Assembly (NCBI GenBank): GCA_013791885.1
Contig: VMSZ01000001.1
Span: 1-64,000 of the forward strand
DNA length: 64,000 bases
Origin: Sulfurimonas sp.
Lineage (GTDB): Bacteria; Campylobacterota; Campylobacteria; Campylobacterales; Sulfurimonadaceae
Direction of reading: 5' to 3'
Position numbers and translations under genes: made by a program. Positions within the stretch are counted from its first letter, which is position 1, and each line of letters starts with the position of its first letter. The notes under the pieces are model-generated. The model was not told where the DNA came from. It did no database searches and was given only the letters and a program-made list of their open reading frames with translations. Below, in pieces: positions 8,848-19,200 of this stretch.

Positions 8848-9108
8848 TTAAAGAGCGTTTACAGATTTGTGTAGACGGCTTACTTTTCTAGCTGCAGTTT
8901 CTTTTTTTAAGACACCTTTGCTTACAAATTTGTGAATTTGTTGGTTAGCAACTTTAAACGCTGCAGTAGCTTCTTCTTTGTTCCCTGCTTCAACAGCAGT
9001 AGTTACACCTTTTACGATATTCTTAAGACGAGTTCTGTAAAAACGATTACGTTCAGTACGAACGATAGTTTGACGAATTCTCTTAATTGATGACTTATGA
9101 TTTGCCAT
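8848..9108 (-). CDS. rpsT: 30S ribosomal protein S20
   Basis: Small basic protein binding 16S rRNA helices at the bottom of the 30S subunit. The start [14 protein letters not shown] and the Lys/Arg-rich helical body are characteristic; 86 aa. An upstream in-frame ATG (6 codons earlier) is less likely because AAGGA lies a suitable distance before ATG-GCA-AAT. It lies upstream of prfA in one transcript. Confidence 0.95.
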   Translation of the reverse strand: MANHKSSIKRIRQTIVRTERNRFYRTRLKNIVKGVTTAVEAGNKEEATAAFKVANQQIHKFVSKGVLKKETAARKVSRLHKSVNAL

Positions 9109-9221
9109 AATATGAGTCCTTCTCATTTAAATTTAGTGCGCAATACTAGCTTAAAAATAATTAAAAATTAGTTAAACAGCTATAAAAAAGCGAATATTTC
9201 AGTAATATTAGATAATTATGT

Positions 9222-9227
9222 TAAAAT
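9222..9227 (+). promoter_or_regulatory. Probable -10 box for glmM-lspA
   Basis: TATGTTAAAAT, about 30 bp before the glmM ATG in the divergent gap with rpsT; no clear -35 element. Confidence 0.35.
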
Positions 9228-9254
9228 ACAGCACTTTTACAATGGATGTAAACA

Positions 9255-10595
9255 ATGAAATTATTTGGAACTGATGGCGTTAGAGGTGAAGCCGGCTCAT
9301 ATTTGAGTGCTGAAATGGCTATGAGAATTGCAATGGCAGCGGGAATATATTTTAAGTCACATGCAAATACCAATAAAATACTTATAGGTAAAGATACAAG
9401 ACGAAGCGGATATATGATAGAAAACGCAATAGTAAGCGGATTAACCGCTATTGGCTATGACGTAATAGAAATAGGGCCTATGCCAACTCCTGCGATTGCG
9501 TTTATTACTGAAAATATGCGATGCGATGCTGGGATAATGATAAGTGCATCACATAACTCTTATGAGGATAACGGCATAAAATTTTTTGACGGACATGGAG
9601 ATAAGCTCACTGTTGAGGTTGAAAAAGAGATAGAAGCTATTTATGCAAACAGTGAGCTTATAAAAGAAGCTCAGGTTACGGCAAAAAATATTGGCAAAGC
9701 GAAAAGAATAGATGATGTTATCGGCAGATATATAGTAACGCTTAAAAATTCTTTTCCTTTAGAACTTTCTCTTCATGGTTTACGTATAGTGTTAGATACG
9801 GCAAACGGAGCAGGCTACAAAGTTGGTCCAACCGTTTTAGAAGAACTTGGAGCAGATGTAGTTGTTTTGCATAATCAACCAGACGGCTTTAATATTAATG
9901 AGGGTTGTGGAGCATTGCATACAAAAGACCTTTGCGAGAATGTTCTTAAATATAGAGCAGATATAGGAATTGCTCTTGATGGGGATGCAGACCGGGTTGT
10001 TATCGTAGATGAAAATGGCGAGATTGTTGATGGCGATCAGCTTTTAGGAGCTCTTGGTGCTTACATGAATGAAAGAGGCGTCTTAAAAGGCGGCGGTATT
10101 GTTGCAACTGTGATGAGCAATCAAGGGCTTGAAGATTACATGAAAACGCAAGGTTTAAAACTCTTTCGCAGTGATGTCGGCGATAAGCACGTTTTAGAAC
10201 TTATGAAAAAAGAGGGTATAAACTTTGGAGGCGAACAAAGCGGACATGTGATAGCAAGTGATTTTGCTAAAACCGGAGACGGACTTGTCTCTGCACTTCA
10301 AACGCTCGCACTTCTTTTAAGTAAAAAGAAAAAAGCATCAGAAGCACTTCGTCCATTTAAGCTGTACCCGCAAAAATTGGTAAACATCAACATTAAAGTA
10401 AAAAAACCGCTTGAGAGCATAGAAGGTTTGAGTGAAAAACTTCAAGAGATAGATAAAGACGGCATTCGTCATCTTATACGTTACTCCGGAACGGAAAATA
10501 AGTTAAGAATTTTACTTGAAGGCAAAGATGCCAAACTTATGAATGCACGAATGGACGAGATGGTGGCATTTTTCAGTAAAGCTCTAAATGCCTAA
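9255..10595 (+). CDS. glmM: Phosphoglucosamine mutase
   Basis: Converts glucosamine-6-phosphate to glucosamine-1-phosphate for UDP-GlcNAc and cell-wall synthesis. All four alpha-D-phosphohexomutase motifs are present: the phosphoserine loop [16 protein letters not shown] (Ser near 100), the metal loop DGDADRV, the sugar loop GGEQSGH and the phosphate-binding loop [10 protein letters not shown]. The N-terminus [13 protein letters not shown] is typical. 446 aa is the expected length. lspA overlaps its 3' end by 8 bases. Confidence 0.97.
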   Translation: MKLFGTDGVRGEAGSYLSAEMAMRIAMAAGIYFKSHANTNKILIGKDTRRSGYMIENAIVSGLTAIGYDVIEIGPMPTPAIAFITENMRCDAGIMISASHNSYEDNGIKFFDGHGDKLTVEVEKEIEAIYANSELIKEAQVTAKNIGKAKRIDDVIGRYIVTLKNSFPLELSLHGLRIVLDTANGAGYKVGPTVLEELGADVVVLHNQPDGFNINEGCGALHTKDLCENVLKYRADIGIALDGDADRVVIVDENGEIVDGDQLLGALGAYMNERGVLKGGGIVATVMSNQGLEDYMKTQGLKLFRSDVGDKHVLELMKKEGINFGGEQSGHVIASDFAKTGDGLVSALQTLALLLSKKKKASEALRPFKLYPQKLVNINIKVKKPLESIEGLSEKLQEIDKDGIRHLIRYSGTENKLRILLEGKDAKLMNARMDEMVAFFSKALNA

Positions 10596-11043
10596 TCATA
10601 TGCTGCGTTTAAGCGCGATTCTTCTTTTTGCTTTGGCCGGTATTTTTATAATCGACCAAAATATCAAAATGCTTTTTGTGGATGGCTTCAGATACTATAC
10701 TGAGTGTATTGACTTAATACTTGTATATAACAAAGGCGTTGCGTTTTCCATGTTTGCGTTTTTGGATGAATGGCTCAAGTATATACAGCTTGTCATGGTT
10801 TTTGGCGTTTTGGCGTATGTCATATATCTGAAAAAAATTTGTTATGCTTTGCCTGCAGGCATTCTTTTGGGTGCCGCGTTTTCAAATGTGTATGACAGAT
10901 TTATTCACGGCGGGGTGGTAGACATGGTCTATTGGCATTGCGGATTTAATTTTGCAGTCTTTAATTTTGCGGATGTCATGATAGATGTCGCCGTCGTATG
11001 GATACTCTTTTTAAACTTCAAACCAAAATTTTGTAAAAATTAA
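10588..11043 (+). CDS. lspA: Lipoprotein signal peptidase (signal peptidase II)
   Basis: Inner-membrane aspartyl protease that cleaves prolipoprotein signal peptides. 151 aa with four predicted membrane helices. The two catalytic Asp motifs are visible: N-x-x-D in [17 protein letters not shown] and FNFADV near residue 130. The usual second-helix NxGxAFS is present as NKGVAFS. Overlaps glmM by 8 bases. Substrates in this window include the lipobox proteins at 2604 and 39593. Confidence 0.93.
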   Translation: MPNHMLRLSAILLFALAGIFIIDQNIKMLFVDGFRYYTECIDLILVYNKGVAFSMFAFLDEWLKYIQLVMVFGVLAYVIYLKKICYALPAGILLGAAFSNVYDRFIHGGVVDMVYWHCGFNFAVFNFADVMIDVAVVWILFLNFKPKFCKN

Positions 11044-11058
11044 TCCTATAAAAAGTAC

Positions 11059-11082
11059 ATTTTTGGTATTATTGCCAAAAAT
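11059..11082. promoter_or_regulatory. Inverted repeat between lspA and tig
   Basis: ATTTTTGG, 8-nt spacer TATTATTG, CCAAAAAT: perfect 8-bp arms, 47 bp before tig. The spacer could itself serve as a -10 element, so the repeat may be an operator over the tig promoter or the terminator of glmM-lspA. The two readings cannot be separated by sequence. Confidence 0.4.
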
Positions 11083-11128
11083 AGTAGTGAAAAAACTACA
11101 AAAATGAAAACATAACTAAAGGAAATCG

Positions 11129-12430
11129 ATGGAAATCAAATCAAATAAAATCAACGGTGCAAACGCTGAAATTCAGGCAACAATCCCTATGTCTGAGGTA
11201 AATGCTAACGTAGAAAAAATCGCAAAACAGTTAACAAAAACTGCTAAAATTGACGGTTTCCGTAAAGGTAAAGTACCTGCTTCTGCTGTAAAAAAACAAT
11301 ACGGTGAGCGTTTAGTTCAAGATGCTGAAGCTGAAGCGCTTCGTGATGTTTTATCTGCGGGTTTAAAAGAATTAGCAATTGCAAATGATGCGTTGATTGG
11401 CGAACCTACTATTTCTAAATTTGATAAAAGCGATGATAAAATAGAAGTAACTGTAAAAGTTGCTATGCGTCCCGTAATTGAACTTGGCGATTATGCTGCG
11501 ATGGTAAAAGAGTTTGACAAACCAGCTGTTAGCGATGCAGATATTGATGCTAGAATCAAAGAATTAGCTCTTGCTCAAGCACCTCTAGTAGATGTTGAAG
11601 AAGACCGTAAATTAGCAAGCGGTGATACTGCTGTTATTAACTTTGAAGGTTTTGTAGATGGCGTTGCGTTTGAAGGCGGAAAAGCTGAAGATTTCGCATT
11701 GCGTTTAGGTTCAGGTCAATTCATCCCAGGTTTTGAAGAGCAAGTTATCGGTATGAAAAAAGGCGATGAAGCGACTATTAAAGTAACATTTCCTGAAAAC
11801 TATGGCGGAAAAGAGTTAGCTGGTAAAGACGCTGAGTTCAAAGTAAAAGTGAACAAAATTCAAGTTAAAGAAGATGTTGCTATAGACGATGAATTAGCGA
11901 AAAAAATGCTTCCAGGTCAAGAAAACGCAAGCATTGACGAATTAAGAAAACAAGTGAAAATCCAAATTGAAAACGAAGAGTTGTCAAAACTTTACAATGA
12001 TGATTTAAAACCATCTCTTTTAGAAACTTTTGTTGAAGGCTTTGTATTTGATTTACCGGAATTTGTGGTTGATCAAGAGATAGATATGGCGCTTAACAGA
12101 GCAGCATCTAGCATGACTGAAGAGCAAATTCAAGAGCTTCGTGAAAGTGCAGAGAAATTAGCTGAACTTCGTGAGAGTTTCCGTGAAGATGCTGTAAGAA
12201 GTGTAAAAGCTACTTTCATTATTGACTCTTTAGCTCAAGCTGAAAACGTAAAAGTAGGCGAGCAAGAAGTTATGCAGACTATCTATTTTGAAGCTATGCA
12301 AATGGGTCAAGACCCTCAAAAAGCTTATGAGCAGTACAAAAATTCTGGATACCTTCCAGCTATTCAGATGTCAATGGTTGAGGACAAAGTTCTCTCAGGA
12401 CTTCTTAACTCAAAGATGAAAGAAGCGTAA
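11129..12430 (+). CDS. tig: Trigger factor, ribosome-associated chaperone
   Basis: Peptidyl-prolyl isomerase and chaperone that meets nascent chains at the ribosome exit. The ribosome-docking signature GFRKGKVP lies near residues 44-51, the FKBP-type PPIase domain at about 155-245 (SGDTAVINFEG..., SGQFIPGFEEQVIG) and the helical C-terminal chaperone arms follow. 433 aa is full length. It is followed 3 bp later by clpP, as in Campylobacter. Confidence 0.96.
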   Translation: MEIKSNKINGANAEIQATIPMSEVNANVEKIAKQLTKTAKIDGFRKGKVPASAVKKQYGERLVQDAEAEALRDVLSAGLKELAIANDALIGEPTISKFDKSDDKIEVTVKVAMRPVIELGDYAAMVKEFDKPAVSDADIDARIKELALAQAPLVDVEEDRKLASGDTAVINFEGFVDGVAFEGGKAEDFALRLGSGQFIPGFEEQVIGMKKGDEATIKVTFPENYGGKELAGKDAEFKVKVNKIQVKEDVAIDDELAKKMLPGQENASIDELRKQVKIQIENEELSKLYNDDLKPSLLETFVEGFVFDLPEFVVDQEIDMALNRAASSMTEEQIQELRESAEKLAELRESFREDAVRSVKATFIIDSLAQAENVKVGEQEVMQTIYFEAMQMGQDPQKAYEQYKNSGYLPAIQMSMVEDKVLSGLLNSKMKEA

Positions 12431-12433
12431 ACC

Positions 12434-13024
12434 ATGAGTTATATTCCTTATGTAGTAGAAAAAACAGGACGTGGCGAGCGTTCTTATGATATTTACTCTC
12501 GTCTTTTAAAAGATAGAATTGTAATGCTAAGCGGAGAGGTAAACGATCAAGTTGCTTCTTCTATTGTTGCTCAATTTTTGTTTTTAGAAGCAGAAGATCC
12601 TGAAAAAGATATCTACTTCTACATCAACTCTCCTGGCGGGGTTGTAACAGCAGGAATGGCAATTTATGATACTATGAATTATATTCGCCCAAATGTAGCA
12701 ACAATCTGTATTGGTCAAGCTGCATCTATGGGTGCTTTTTTACTTTCATCTGGTGAAAAAGGAAAGCGTTACGCACTTCCTCATGCAAGAATTATGATTC
12801 ACCAGCCTCTTGGCGGGGCGCAAGGTCAGGCAACTGATATTGCAATTCAAGCTAAAGAAATTTTGCGTATGAAACAAGAACTCAATGAAATTCTTGCAAA
12901 AAACACAGGTCAAAAAGTTGAGAAAGTTGAGCAAGATACAGACCGTGACAACTTTATGAGTGCTGCAGAGTCTAAAGAATATGGAATGATTGACGAAGTA
13001 TTAATCAAAAATACAAAAGAATAA
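12434..13024 (+). CDS. clpP: ATP-dependent Clp protease proteolytic subunit
   Basis: Serine protease chamber working with ClpA/ClpX ATPases. The catalytic triad is readable: Ser-98 (GQAASMGAF), His-123 (MIHQPLGG) and Asp-172 ([10 protein letters not shown]). 196 aa. Three bases separate it from tig and ten from the next gene. Confidence 0.97.
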   Translation: MSYIPYVVEKTGRGERSYDIYSRLLKDRIVMLSGEVNDQVASSIVAQFLFLEAEDPEKDIYFYINSPGGVVTAGMAIYDTMNYIRPNVATICIGQAASMGAFLLSSGEKGKRYALPHARIMIHQPLGGAQGQATDIAIQAKEILRMKQELNEILAKNTGQKVEKVEQDTDRDNFMSAAESKEYGMIDEVLIKNTKE

Positions 13025-13033
13025 AGGTTTATT

Positions 13034-14101
13034 ATGTCTGGAACTTTAAGAGGTAGAAATCGTCGTGATATTAGTGAAGTAAGCAATACTTCATCTTCTC
13101 CGATTAAAGGGCTCGACATGGATGAAGCTTCCAGTGATATTGAAATTTATGCAAAAGAAGTTCTTAGTGCTCTGATTGCAGGCAACCTCCCTCCTACACC
13201 GAATAATTTTTCACTCTACTTTGATAGACTTTTGGAAGATAAAAGTGAAAATCTGCGTAAGCAGATTGTCTCTATGCTTGAACTTGAAGATACTAATAAT
13301 GACGAGAACAGTATTGCTCTCGAGCAAAGCCTAAAACAGGGTTTTAGTTCGGTTAAAAGTATTCTCAGCGTTACTGCAAACCTCTATAAAAATATGGCGC
13401 TTATGAGTAAAATTCTTGAAAAACGCAGAAAAGAGCTTCAGGATCATCCTGAGATTCAAGAAGCTATGGGTGTTGTATCCTCACTTGAGGGTGATGTTTC
13501 AAAACTCAGTGATATTCTCAAAAAGCAGAGCTCTCAAATGAAGATCATGTATGATGAGACTGCAAGTATTGTCAAAAATGTCGAGAATGAGACAGTTTTT
13601 GATAACCAATTCGGCGTGTATAATAAACGCTATCTGATGGGGAAGATAGAGCAAGAAACTGGGCTCATGAAAGAATTTAAACATAAAAGCTCACTTATTT
13701 TTATAGAACTCTCAAGAGAACTTTCAAGTACTGTAAATAATGAAAAAGCCATTCTTCTAATGACAAGAACCATAGCAAGACTTCTTTTAAAAACATCCAG
13801 AAGAAGTGATATAGTAGCTCATTATGGCGGAGGCAAATTTGCCATGCTGTTAAAACATACAGATTTAGACAATGCAAAAAGAACAAGCGAAAGACTCTGT
13901 GATTTAGTTTCAAACTCAAACTTTTTTCTTTCAGACCGTGAAATACAGCTTAGAATTTCTATTGGTATAACAAATATAGATGCGTTACACTCGGTAGAAG
14001 AGATAGTAGTAAGTGCTTTAGAAGGCATTGAAAAAGCATACACAAAGCAAAACGTAGATTATGCGGTAGTTTTACGAACAAATAATGATAATATAATTTA
14101 G
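13034..14101 (+). CDS. Degenerate GGDEF-domain protein
   Basis: 355 residues: a helical N-terminal region (about 1-185, possible sensor or partner-binding part) then a diguanylate-cyclase fold. The active-site signature is altered: GGDEF is GGGKF (AHYGGGKFAML, near residue 263), and the upstream metal-binding DxDxFKxxND segment is replaced by IELSRELSSTVNN. The YNKRYL segment after the first helix is retained. Known degenerate GGDEF domains bind c-di-GMP or act as protein-interaction modules, so cyclase activity is unlikely. It sits inside the tig-clpP-def cluster with 9-10 bp gaps, so it is probably cotranscribed with protein quality-control genes. Confidence 0.8.
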   Translation: MSGTLRGRNRRDISEVSNTSSSPIKGLDMDEASSDIEIYAKEVLSALIAGNLPPTPNNFSLYFDRLLEDKSENLRKQIVSMLELEDTNNDENSIALEQSLKQGFSSVKSILSVTANLYKNMALMSKILEKRRKELQDHPEIQEAMGVVSSLEGDVSKLSDILKKQSSQMKIMYDETASIVKNVENETVFDNQFGVYNKRYLMGKIEQETGLMKEFKHKSSLIFIELSRELSSTVNNEKAILLMTRTIARLLLKTSRRSDIVAHYGGGKFAMLLKHTDLDNAKRTSERLCDLVSNSNFFLSDREIQLRISIGITNIDALHSVEEIVVSALEGIEKAYTKQNVDYAVVLRTNNDNII

Positions 14102-14110
14102 AGCAGTTTT

Positions 14111-14635
14111 ATGGAATTAAAAATAGTAGAATATCCAGACAAAAAGTTAAAAGAAAAATCATTAGAAGTGAAAAATTTCGACGAAAATTTACACAAGCTT
14201 TTGGATGCTATGTATCCGCTTATGATTGAAACAAACGGCATAGGATTGGCAGCTATACAGGTTGCTCATGCTAAACGAGTGCTTATTTTAAATATTCCTG
14301 ACGAAGAGGGCGAGCAGCCAAAAGATAATCTTATAGAGATGATTAATCCTTTAGTGACTAAGAAAGAGGGTGATGCCATCTATCAGGAGGGCTGTTTAAG
14401 CGTTCCCGGCTTTTATGAAGATATTAATAGATTTGAGAGTGTTTGTGTAAATTATCAAGATAGATTCGGTAATACGAAGTATATGGAAGCAGATGGACTT
14501 TTGAGTATTGCCATCCAGCATGAAATGGATCATCTTGAAGGTATTCTATTTATAGACAAGCTCTCTTACGCTAGAAGAAAAAAGTTTGAAAAAGAGTATA
14601 AAAGAGTTTGTAAAGAGAAAAAAGAGAAAAAATAG
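14111..14635 (+). CDS. def: Peptide deformylase
   Basis: Removes the N-formyl group from nascent proteins. The three metal-site motifs are intact: GIGLAAIQV, EGCLSVP and QHEMDHLEG, providing Cys and two His ligands. 174 aa is normal. It ends the tig/clpP/GGDEF/def run and is followed by a strong palindrome. Confidence 0.96.
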   Translation: MELKIVEYPDKKLKEKSLEVKNFDENLHKLLDAMYPLMIETNGIGLAAIQVAHAKRVLILNIPDEEGEQPKDNLIEMINPLVTKKEGDAIYQEGCLSVPGFYEDINRFESVCVNYQDRFGNTKYMEADGLLSIAIQHEMDHLEGILFIDKLSYARRKKFEKEYKRVCKEKKEKK

Positions 14636-14637
14636 CT

Positions 14638-14666
14638 TACAAATATGACAAAATGTCATATTTGTA
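14638..14666. terminator. Perfect 29-bp palindrome after def
   Basis: TACAAATATGACA, loop AAA, TGTCATATTTGTA: a 13-bp perfect stem starting 3 bp after the def stop. There is no T-run, so it may be a terminator or an operator for comM 54 bp downstream. Confidence 0.5.
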
Positions 14667-14719
14667 CCTTGAATAAAAAATCCAAGATATTATTTATCCA
14701 ACTAAATTGAGGTTGGAGT

Positions 14720-16228
14720 ATGAAACAAGTTAATTGCGCGACTTATGAAGGTCTTGATGCAAAAGTGGTTCAAGTTGAATCAACCCTCACCAAAGGTTTG
14801 CCCTCATTTTCAATTGTCGGTATGGCTTCTACTGCCATTACAGAAGCAAAAGAACGCGTTAAATCTGCGCTTTTAAGCAATGACTTCTCCTTCCCTCCCA
14901 AACGCATAACGATTAATCTCGCTCCAAGTGATGTACAAAAAAACGGTTCTCAATTTGATCTCAGTATTGCACTTATGATAGCGCTTGACTTTATGCAAGA
15001 AGATTTGAGTGAATGGTTCGTCTTTGGCGAACTAGGTCTCGATGGGGCTATAAAAGAGAATATTCAGCTTTATCCATTACTGCTTTCTTTGGCAAATCAA
15101 AAAATAATTTCTAAAGCGATTGTTCCGCATGAAAGTCTGCACAAAGTTTGTAAAATACCAAATATAGAGTTTTACGGAGTAAAAACACTCCAAGAGGCGA
15201 TTGATTTACTCAAAAATAAAGATACAAGCTCTCCAGCTTCCCAACAAAGTGCTGTTGAGTATCCATTTTATGAAATAGACGGAGAAAAGTATTTTTACAT
15301 CAAAGAATATGCAGAAGATTTTTTAGATGTAAAAGGGCAGGAAGTGGCAAAAAGGGCAGCTCTTATTGCTGCTGCGGGTTTTCACAACATAGTGTATGAG
15401 GGCAGTCCTGGATGCGGTAAGAGTATGATTGCAAAACGATTACGCTATATTTTACCGCCAATGAGCAATGATGAAGTTCTGGATGTGGCAAAGCTGCATG
15501 CGCTTGATTTTAGGGAGCCGGATTTTAAACCGCACAGAACATTCCGTTCACCCCATCACTCTTCTACATTGGCCAGCGTATTTGGAGGGGGTTCACACAG
15601 AGCTCAAATAGGAGAAGTAGGTCTGGCGCATCGAGGTATTTTATTTTTTGATGAGCTTCCTCATTTTTCCCGGAATGTTTTAGAAGCGCTAAGAGAGCCT
15701 ATGCAAGACAACAAGATACGCATTTCACGAGTAAACGCCAAAGTAGAGTATCCGGCAGATTTTTTATTTATTGGTGCAATGAACCCTTGTCCATGCGGGA
15801 ACCTTTTAGATGAGAATAAAGAGTGCAGATGCAGTGAGCTTGAGATTAAAAAATATAAAAACAGACTCTCCGATCCATTTTTAGATAGAGTTGATTTGAA
15901 TGTTGTTATGCAAAATGTAAACGCAGACGACAGAGCAAGTTTGAGTTCTAAAGAGATGCATAAAATGGTGGTAGAGGCGCATATTTTTGCAAAAAGAAGA
16001 GGTCAAGCTGCGTTTAACGCAAAACTCAGTGACGCAGAGATAGAAAAGTTTTGTTTAATGGATGAAGAAGCAAACGCAGTGTTGGCAATAGCAATTGGAC
16101 GCTTTGCGTTATCGTTTAGAAGTATTAAAAAAGTTCAAAAAGTGAGCCGAACCATTGCAGATTTGGATGCGAGTGAAATTATTATGAAAAAACATATTTT
16201 AGAAGCTTTGAGTTACAGAAGAAGATAA
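14720..16228 (+). CDS. comM: YifB/ComM-family Mg-chelatase-like AAA+ ATPase
   Basis: ComM is a hexameric helicase that promotes branch migration during natural transformation. The 502 residues show the N-terminal ChlI-like domain (AKVVQVESTLTKGLPSFSIVG, then ERVKSALLSN and ITINLAPSD), Walker A GSPGCGKS near residue 233, Walker B ILFFDELPHF, and the CPCGN zinc-like motif in GAMNPCPCGN. The C-terminal arginine-rich lid ends the protein. Competence relevance is notable here because the window is full of a candidate uptake-type heptamer. Convergent with metH. Confidence 0.92.
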   Translation: MKQVNCATYEGLDAKVVQVESTLTKGLPSFSIVGMASTAITEAKERVKSALLSNDFSFPPKRITINLAPSDVQKNGSQFDLSIALMIALDFMQEDLSEWFVFGELGLDGAIKENIQLYPLLLSLANQKIISKAIVPHESLHKVCKIPNIEFYGVKTLQEAIDLLKNKDTSSPASQQSAVEYPFYEIDGEKYFYIKEYAEDFLDVKGQEVAKRAALIAAAGFHNIVYEGSPGCGKSMIAKRLRYILPPMSNDEVLDVAKLHALDFREPDFKPHRTFRSPHHSSTLASVFGGGSHRAQIGEVGLAHRGILFFDELPHFSRNVLEALREPMQDNKIRISRVNAKVEYPADFLFIGAMNPCPCGNLLDENKECRCSELEIKKYKNRLSDPFLDRVDLNVVMQNVNADDRASLSSKEMHKMVVEAHIFAKRRGQAAFNAKLSDAEIEKFCLMDEEANAVLAIAIGRFALSFRSIKKVQKVSRTIADLDASEIIMKKHILEALSYRRR

Positions 16229-16285
16229 ACGCAACTAAACCACCTTACTGCGAGACTTCAAAGAAGAAACGCAGGAGATAGCTTT

Positions 16286-19200
16286 TTAGATGTTGTAATA
16301 CGTTGCGTTTGGATGATAAACAACAAGCGCGGAGGTTGACTGCTCCGGATGAATCTGAAAAGTTTCACTGAGCTCTATGCCAAATTCTTCTGGCTTTAAG
16401 AGGTCAAATAATGGACGGCTGAGTTCCAGGTCAGGACAGGCGGCATACCCAAAAGAGTATCGTGAACCTTGGTATTTATTCATCTGAACATCTGCCAAAG
16501 AGCTTCCTTCTCCCTTGCTTATGTTGAGGTCAAGGCGGATTTGTTTGTGAACTATCTCTGCAAGTGCTTCGGCAAGCTCAACACCCAGTCCATGAAATTG
16601 GTAATACTCAGTGTAATCACCTCTATCGTAAATCTCTCTCTCAGCCTCAGAGATGCGACTTCCAGCACTGACACATGTGAGTGCTATAACATCATGTCTA
16701 TCTGCGTGAAAAAAATCACTCAGAGCACGGTGTGGCTGTTTGCTTTGTCTTGGAAATGTAAACTGTTTTACGGCTCTTCCCATGACATGTTCTAAATGTT
16801 CACGGTTGATTTCATCTTCAGAGTTGTATCCTTCACTCTCATCAAATATAAGTAAAGTATTGTCATCACTGCGGCATGGCCAGTAGCCGTAGATGATGGT
16901 AGGCTCAAAAAGTTTTTCTTTTATAAAACGAGCTTTGAGTTTTTCGTAGGCCGGCCAAACGACTTCATCGAGCTGTTTTTCATACGCCTCTTTCGTCATC
17001 CCTTTTGAGCTGTAACCCCAGCGGGATTTGAAAAGAATTTTATGGTTTATCCACTCAAACGCCATCTCAATCTGAGCATCCGTGAGTTTGAGCTCACGTC
17101 TGCCCCAAAACGGAGGTGTCGGCACTTTTACATCACGAGAGGGCATTTTTAACTCTGCAAATGGAGGAATGACAATCTCTTTTTTCTCTTTGACAAGGCT
17201 CTCATCTCTCTCGTGCGGATGCAGGTTTGTGTCAAAGTTTCCTGCTTCTATGCGGCTCATGGCTGTTACGCCGTCAAAAGCGTCTTTACAGTAAAAAATA
17301 GGTCCATCATAAAAAGGACGGCAAAAATCATCAATAAAGGCACGGGTAAGTGCCGCTCCGCCAAGGAGAATAGGAATCTTAATGTCGGCAGCTTTGAGTG
17401 TTTCCAGGTTTTCTTTCATCACTTGTGTTGATTTTACCAGCAAGCCGCTCATACCAAGTGCGCTTGCGTTTGTCTCTTTGAGTGTATTTACAAAATTATC
17501 TAAATCTACTTTAATGCCGAGATTGATGACCTTAAAGCCGTTATTTGAGAGAATGATGTCGACGAGGTTTTTCCCAACATCATGCACATCCCCTTTTACG
17601 GTTCCTAAAATAAGCGTCGTGTCAACGGCTTTGTCTACTTTTGGCAGATAAGGGTTAAGATAATCCACTGTTTTTTTCATAGTCTCGGCACTTTGGAGGA
17701 CAAAAGGGAGCTGCATCTGGCCTGAACCAAAAAGCTCTCCGACAACTTTCATTGCATCGATAAGAATTTCATTGACAATTTTTTCAGGAGCAATACTCTG
17801 ACGTGCTTCTTCGACGAGAGGAATCATGCGGTCTTTGTCTCCGTCCATTAAAAGCTTGGCTATTTTTTCTTCTTGACTCATAAGGAGATATGCCGCATCT
17901 TCTACGTCATTGTCTACCGCTTCTTTTGTACTGAAGTGCTCAATAAACTCAAAAAGTGCCGCACCTTTTGGTTTTTTGTTGAAGATGAGATTGTTACAAA
18001 TATCCTGCTCTTCTTGAGTGATTTTGTTTAAAGGGATAATGTGTTTAACATTGATAATAACCGAAGTAAGTCCCGCTTCTATACAGTGGTGTAAAAACAT
18101 TGAATTAAGGTAGGGACGTGCATCTTTGTCCAGTCCAAAAGAGATATTTGAGAGACCAAGAGTTGCTCCGACTTCAGGGTGACGTAGTCTGAGTTGGCGG
18201 ATGGCTTCAATGGTGTTAATTCCCGCATCAAAATACTCTTCATCCCCGCTTCCAAGGGTAAAGGTAAGAAGGTCAAAAACTAAATTTTCAGGATTTATTC
18301 CATGCTTTTGTGTTGCAAGTTCATAAATGCGCTCAGCAACTTCAAGTTTTCTCTCGACGGTTTTTGCCATTCCGATTTCATCAATCGTCAAACAAACAAG
18401 AGCCGCGCCGTATTTTTTGGCAAGCTGGCAGACGGCGTCAAATTTTTCTATGCCGTCTTCAAGATTGACTGAGTTGATGATTGGCTTACCGCCTATGAGT
18501 TTGAGTGCCTCTTCAAGTGCCGGCGTTTGTGTAGAGTCGGGCATAATTGGCAAGGCAATTTTTTGGGCGTAGAGTCTCATAACTGAGTTCATATCTTTGG
18601 TTTCATCCCGACCTGCAAAGCCGACGCTTACATCGAGAACATGAGCCCCTGCGCGGACTTGCTGTTGTCCGACGCTGAGAGTCCCCTCATAATCTTCTGC
18701 TAAAAGAAGTTCCCGAAAAGCCTTCGAACCGGTTGCGTTTGATCGTTCACCTATAAGAAGCGGAGCAGGTTCTTGCATAAGCGGTACAGTTGAAAAAAGT
18801 GAAGCCAGAGAGTTCTGCTGTTTCCCACTTGCTGTTTTTGGGGTGAGTTTTTCAACACGGTTTACAAGGGCGCGGATATGCTGAGGTGTAGTTCCGCAGC
18901 ATCCGCCGAGAAAGCTGACTCCGTCAAAGGCCATAAACTCTTCTTGTTTGTCCGCGAACTCATCCGGTCCCATCGGGTAGTAGGTATAACCGCCGCGGTT
19001 TTGAGGCAGACCTGCGTTTGCATGAACCGAGATAGGCTTATGCCAAAGTTCACTGAGTGTTTTGACATGTTTGAGAACTTGGTCAGGTCCTGTTCCGCAG
19101 TTAAAGCCAAGACTTAAAATGTCAAACGGCTCTAAAATTGTTGCAATAGTCGGCGCATCTGTCCCTATAAGCATAGTCCCGCTCAGTTCTATGGTTACAG

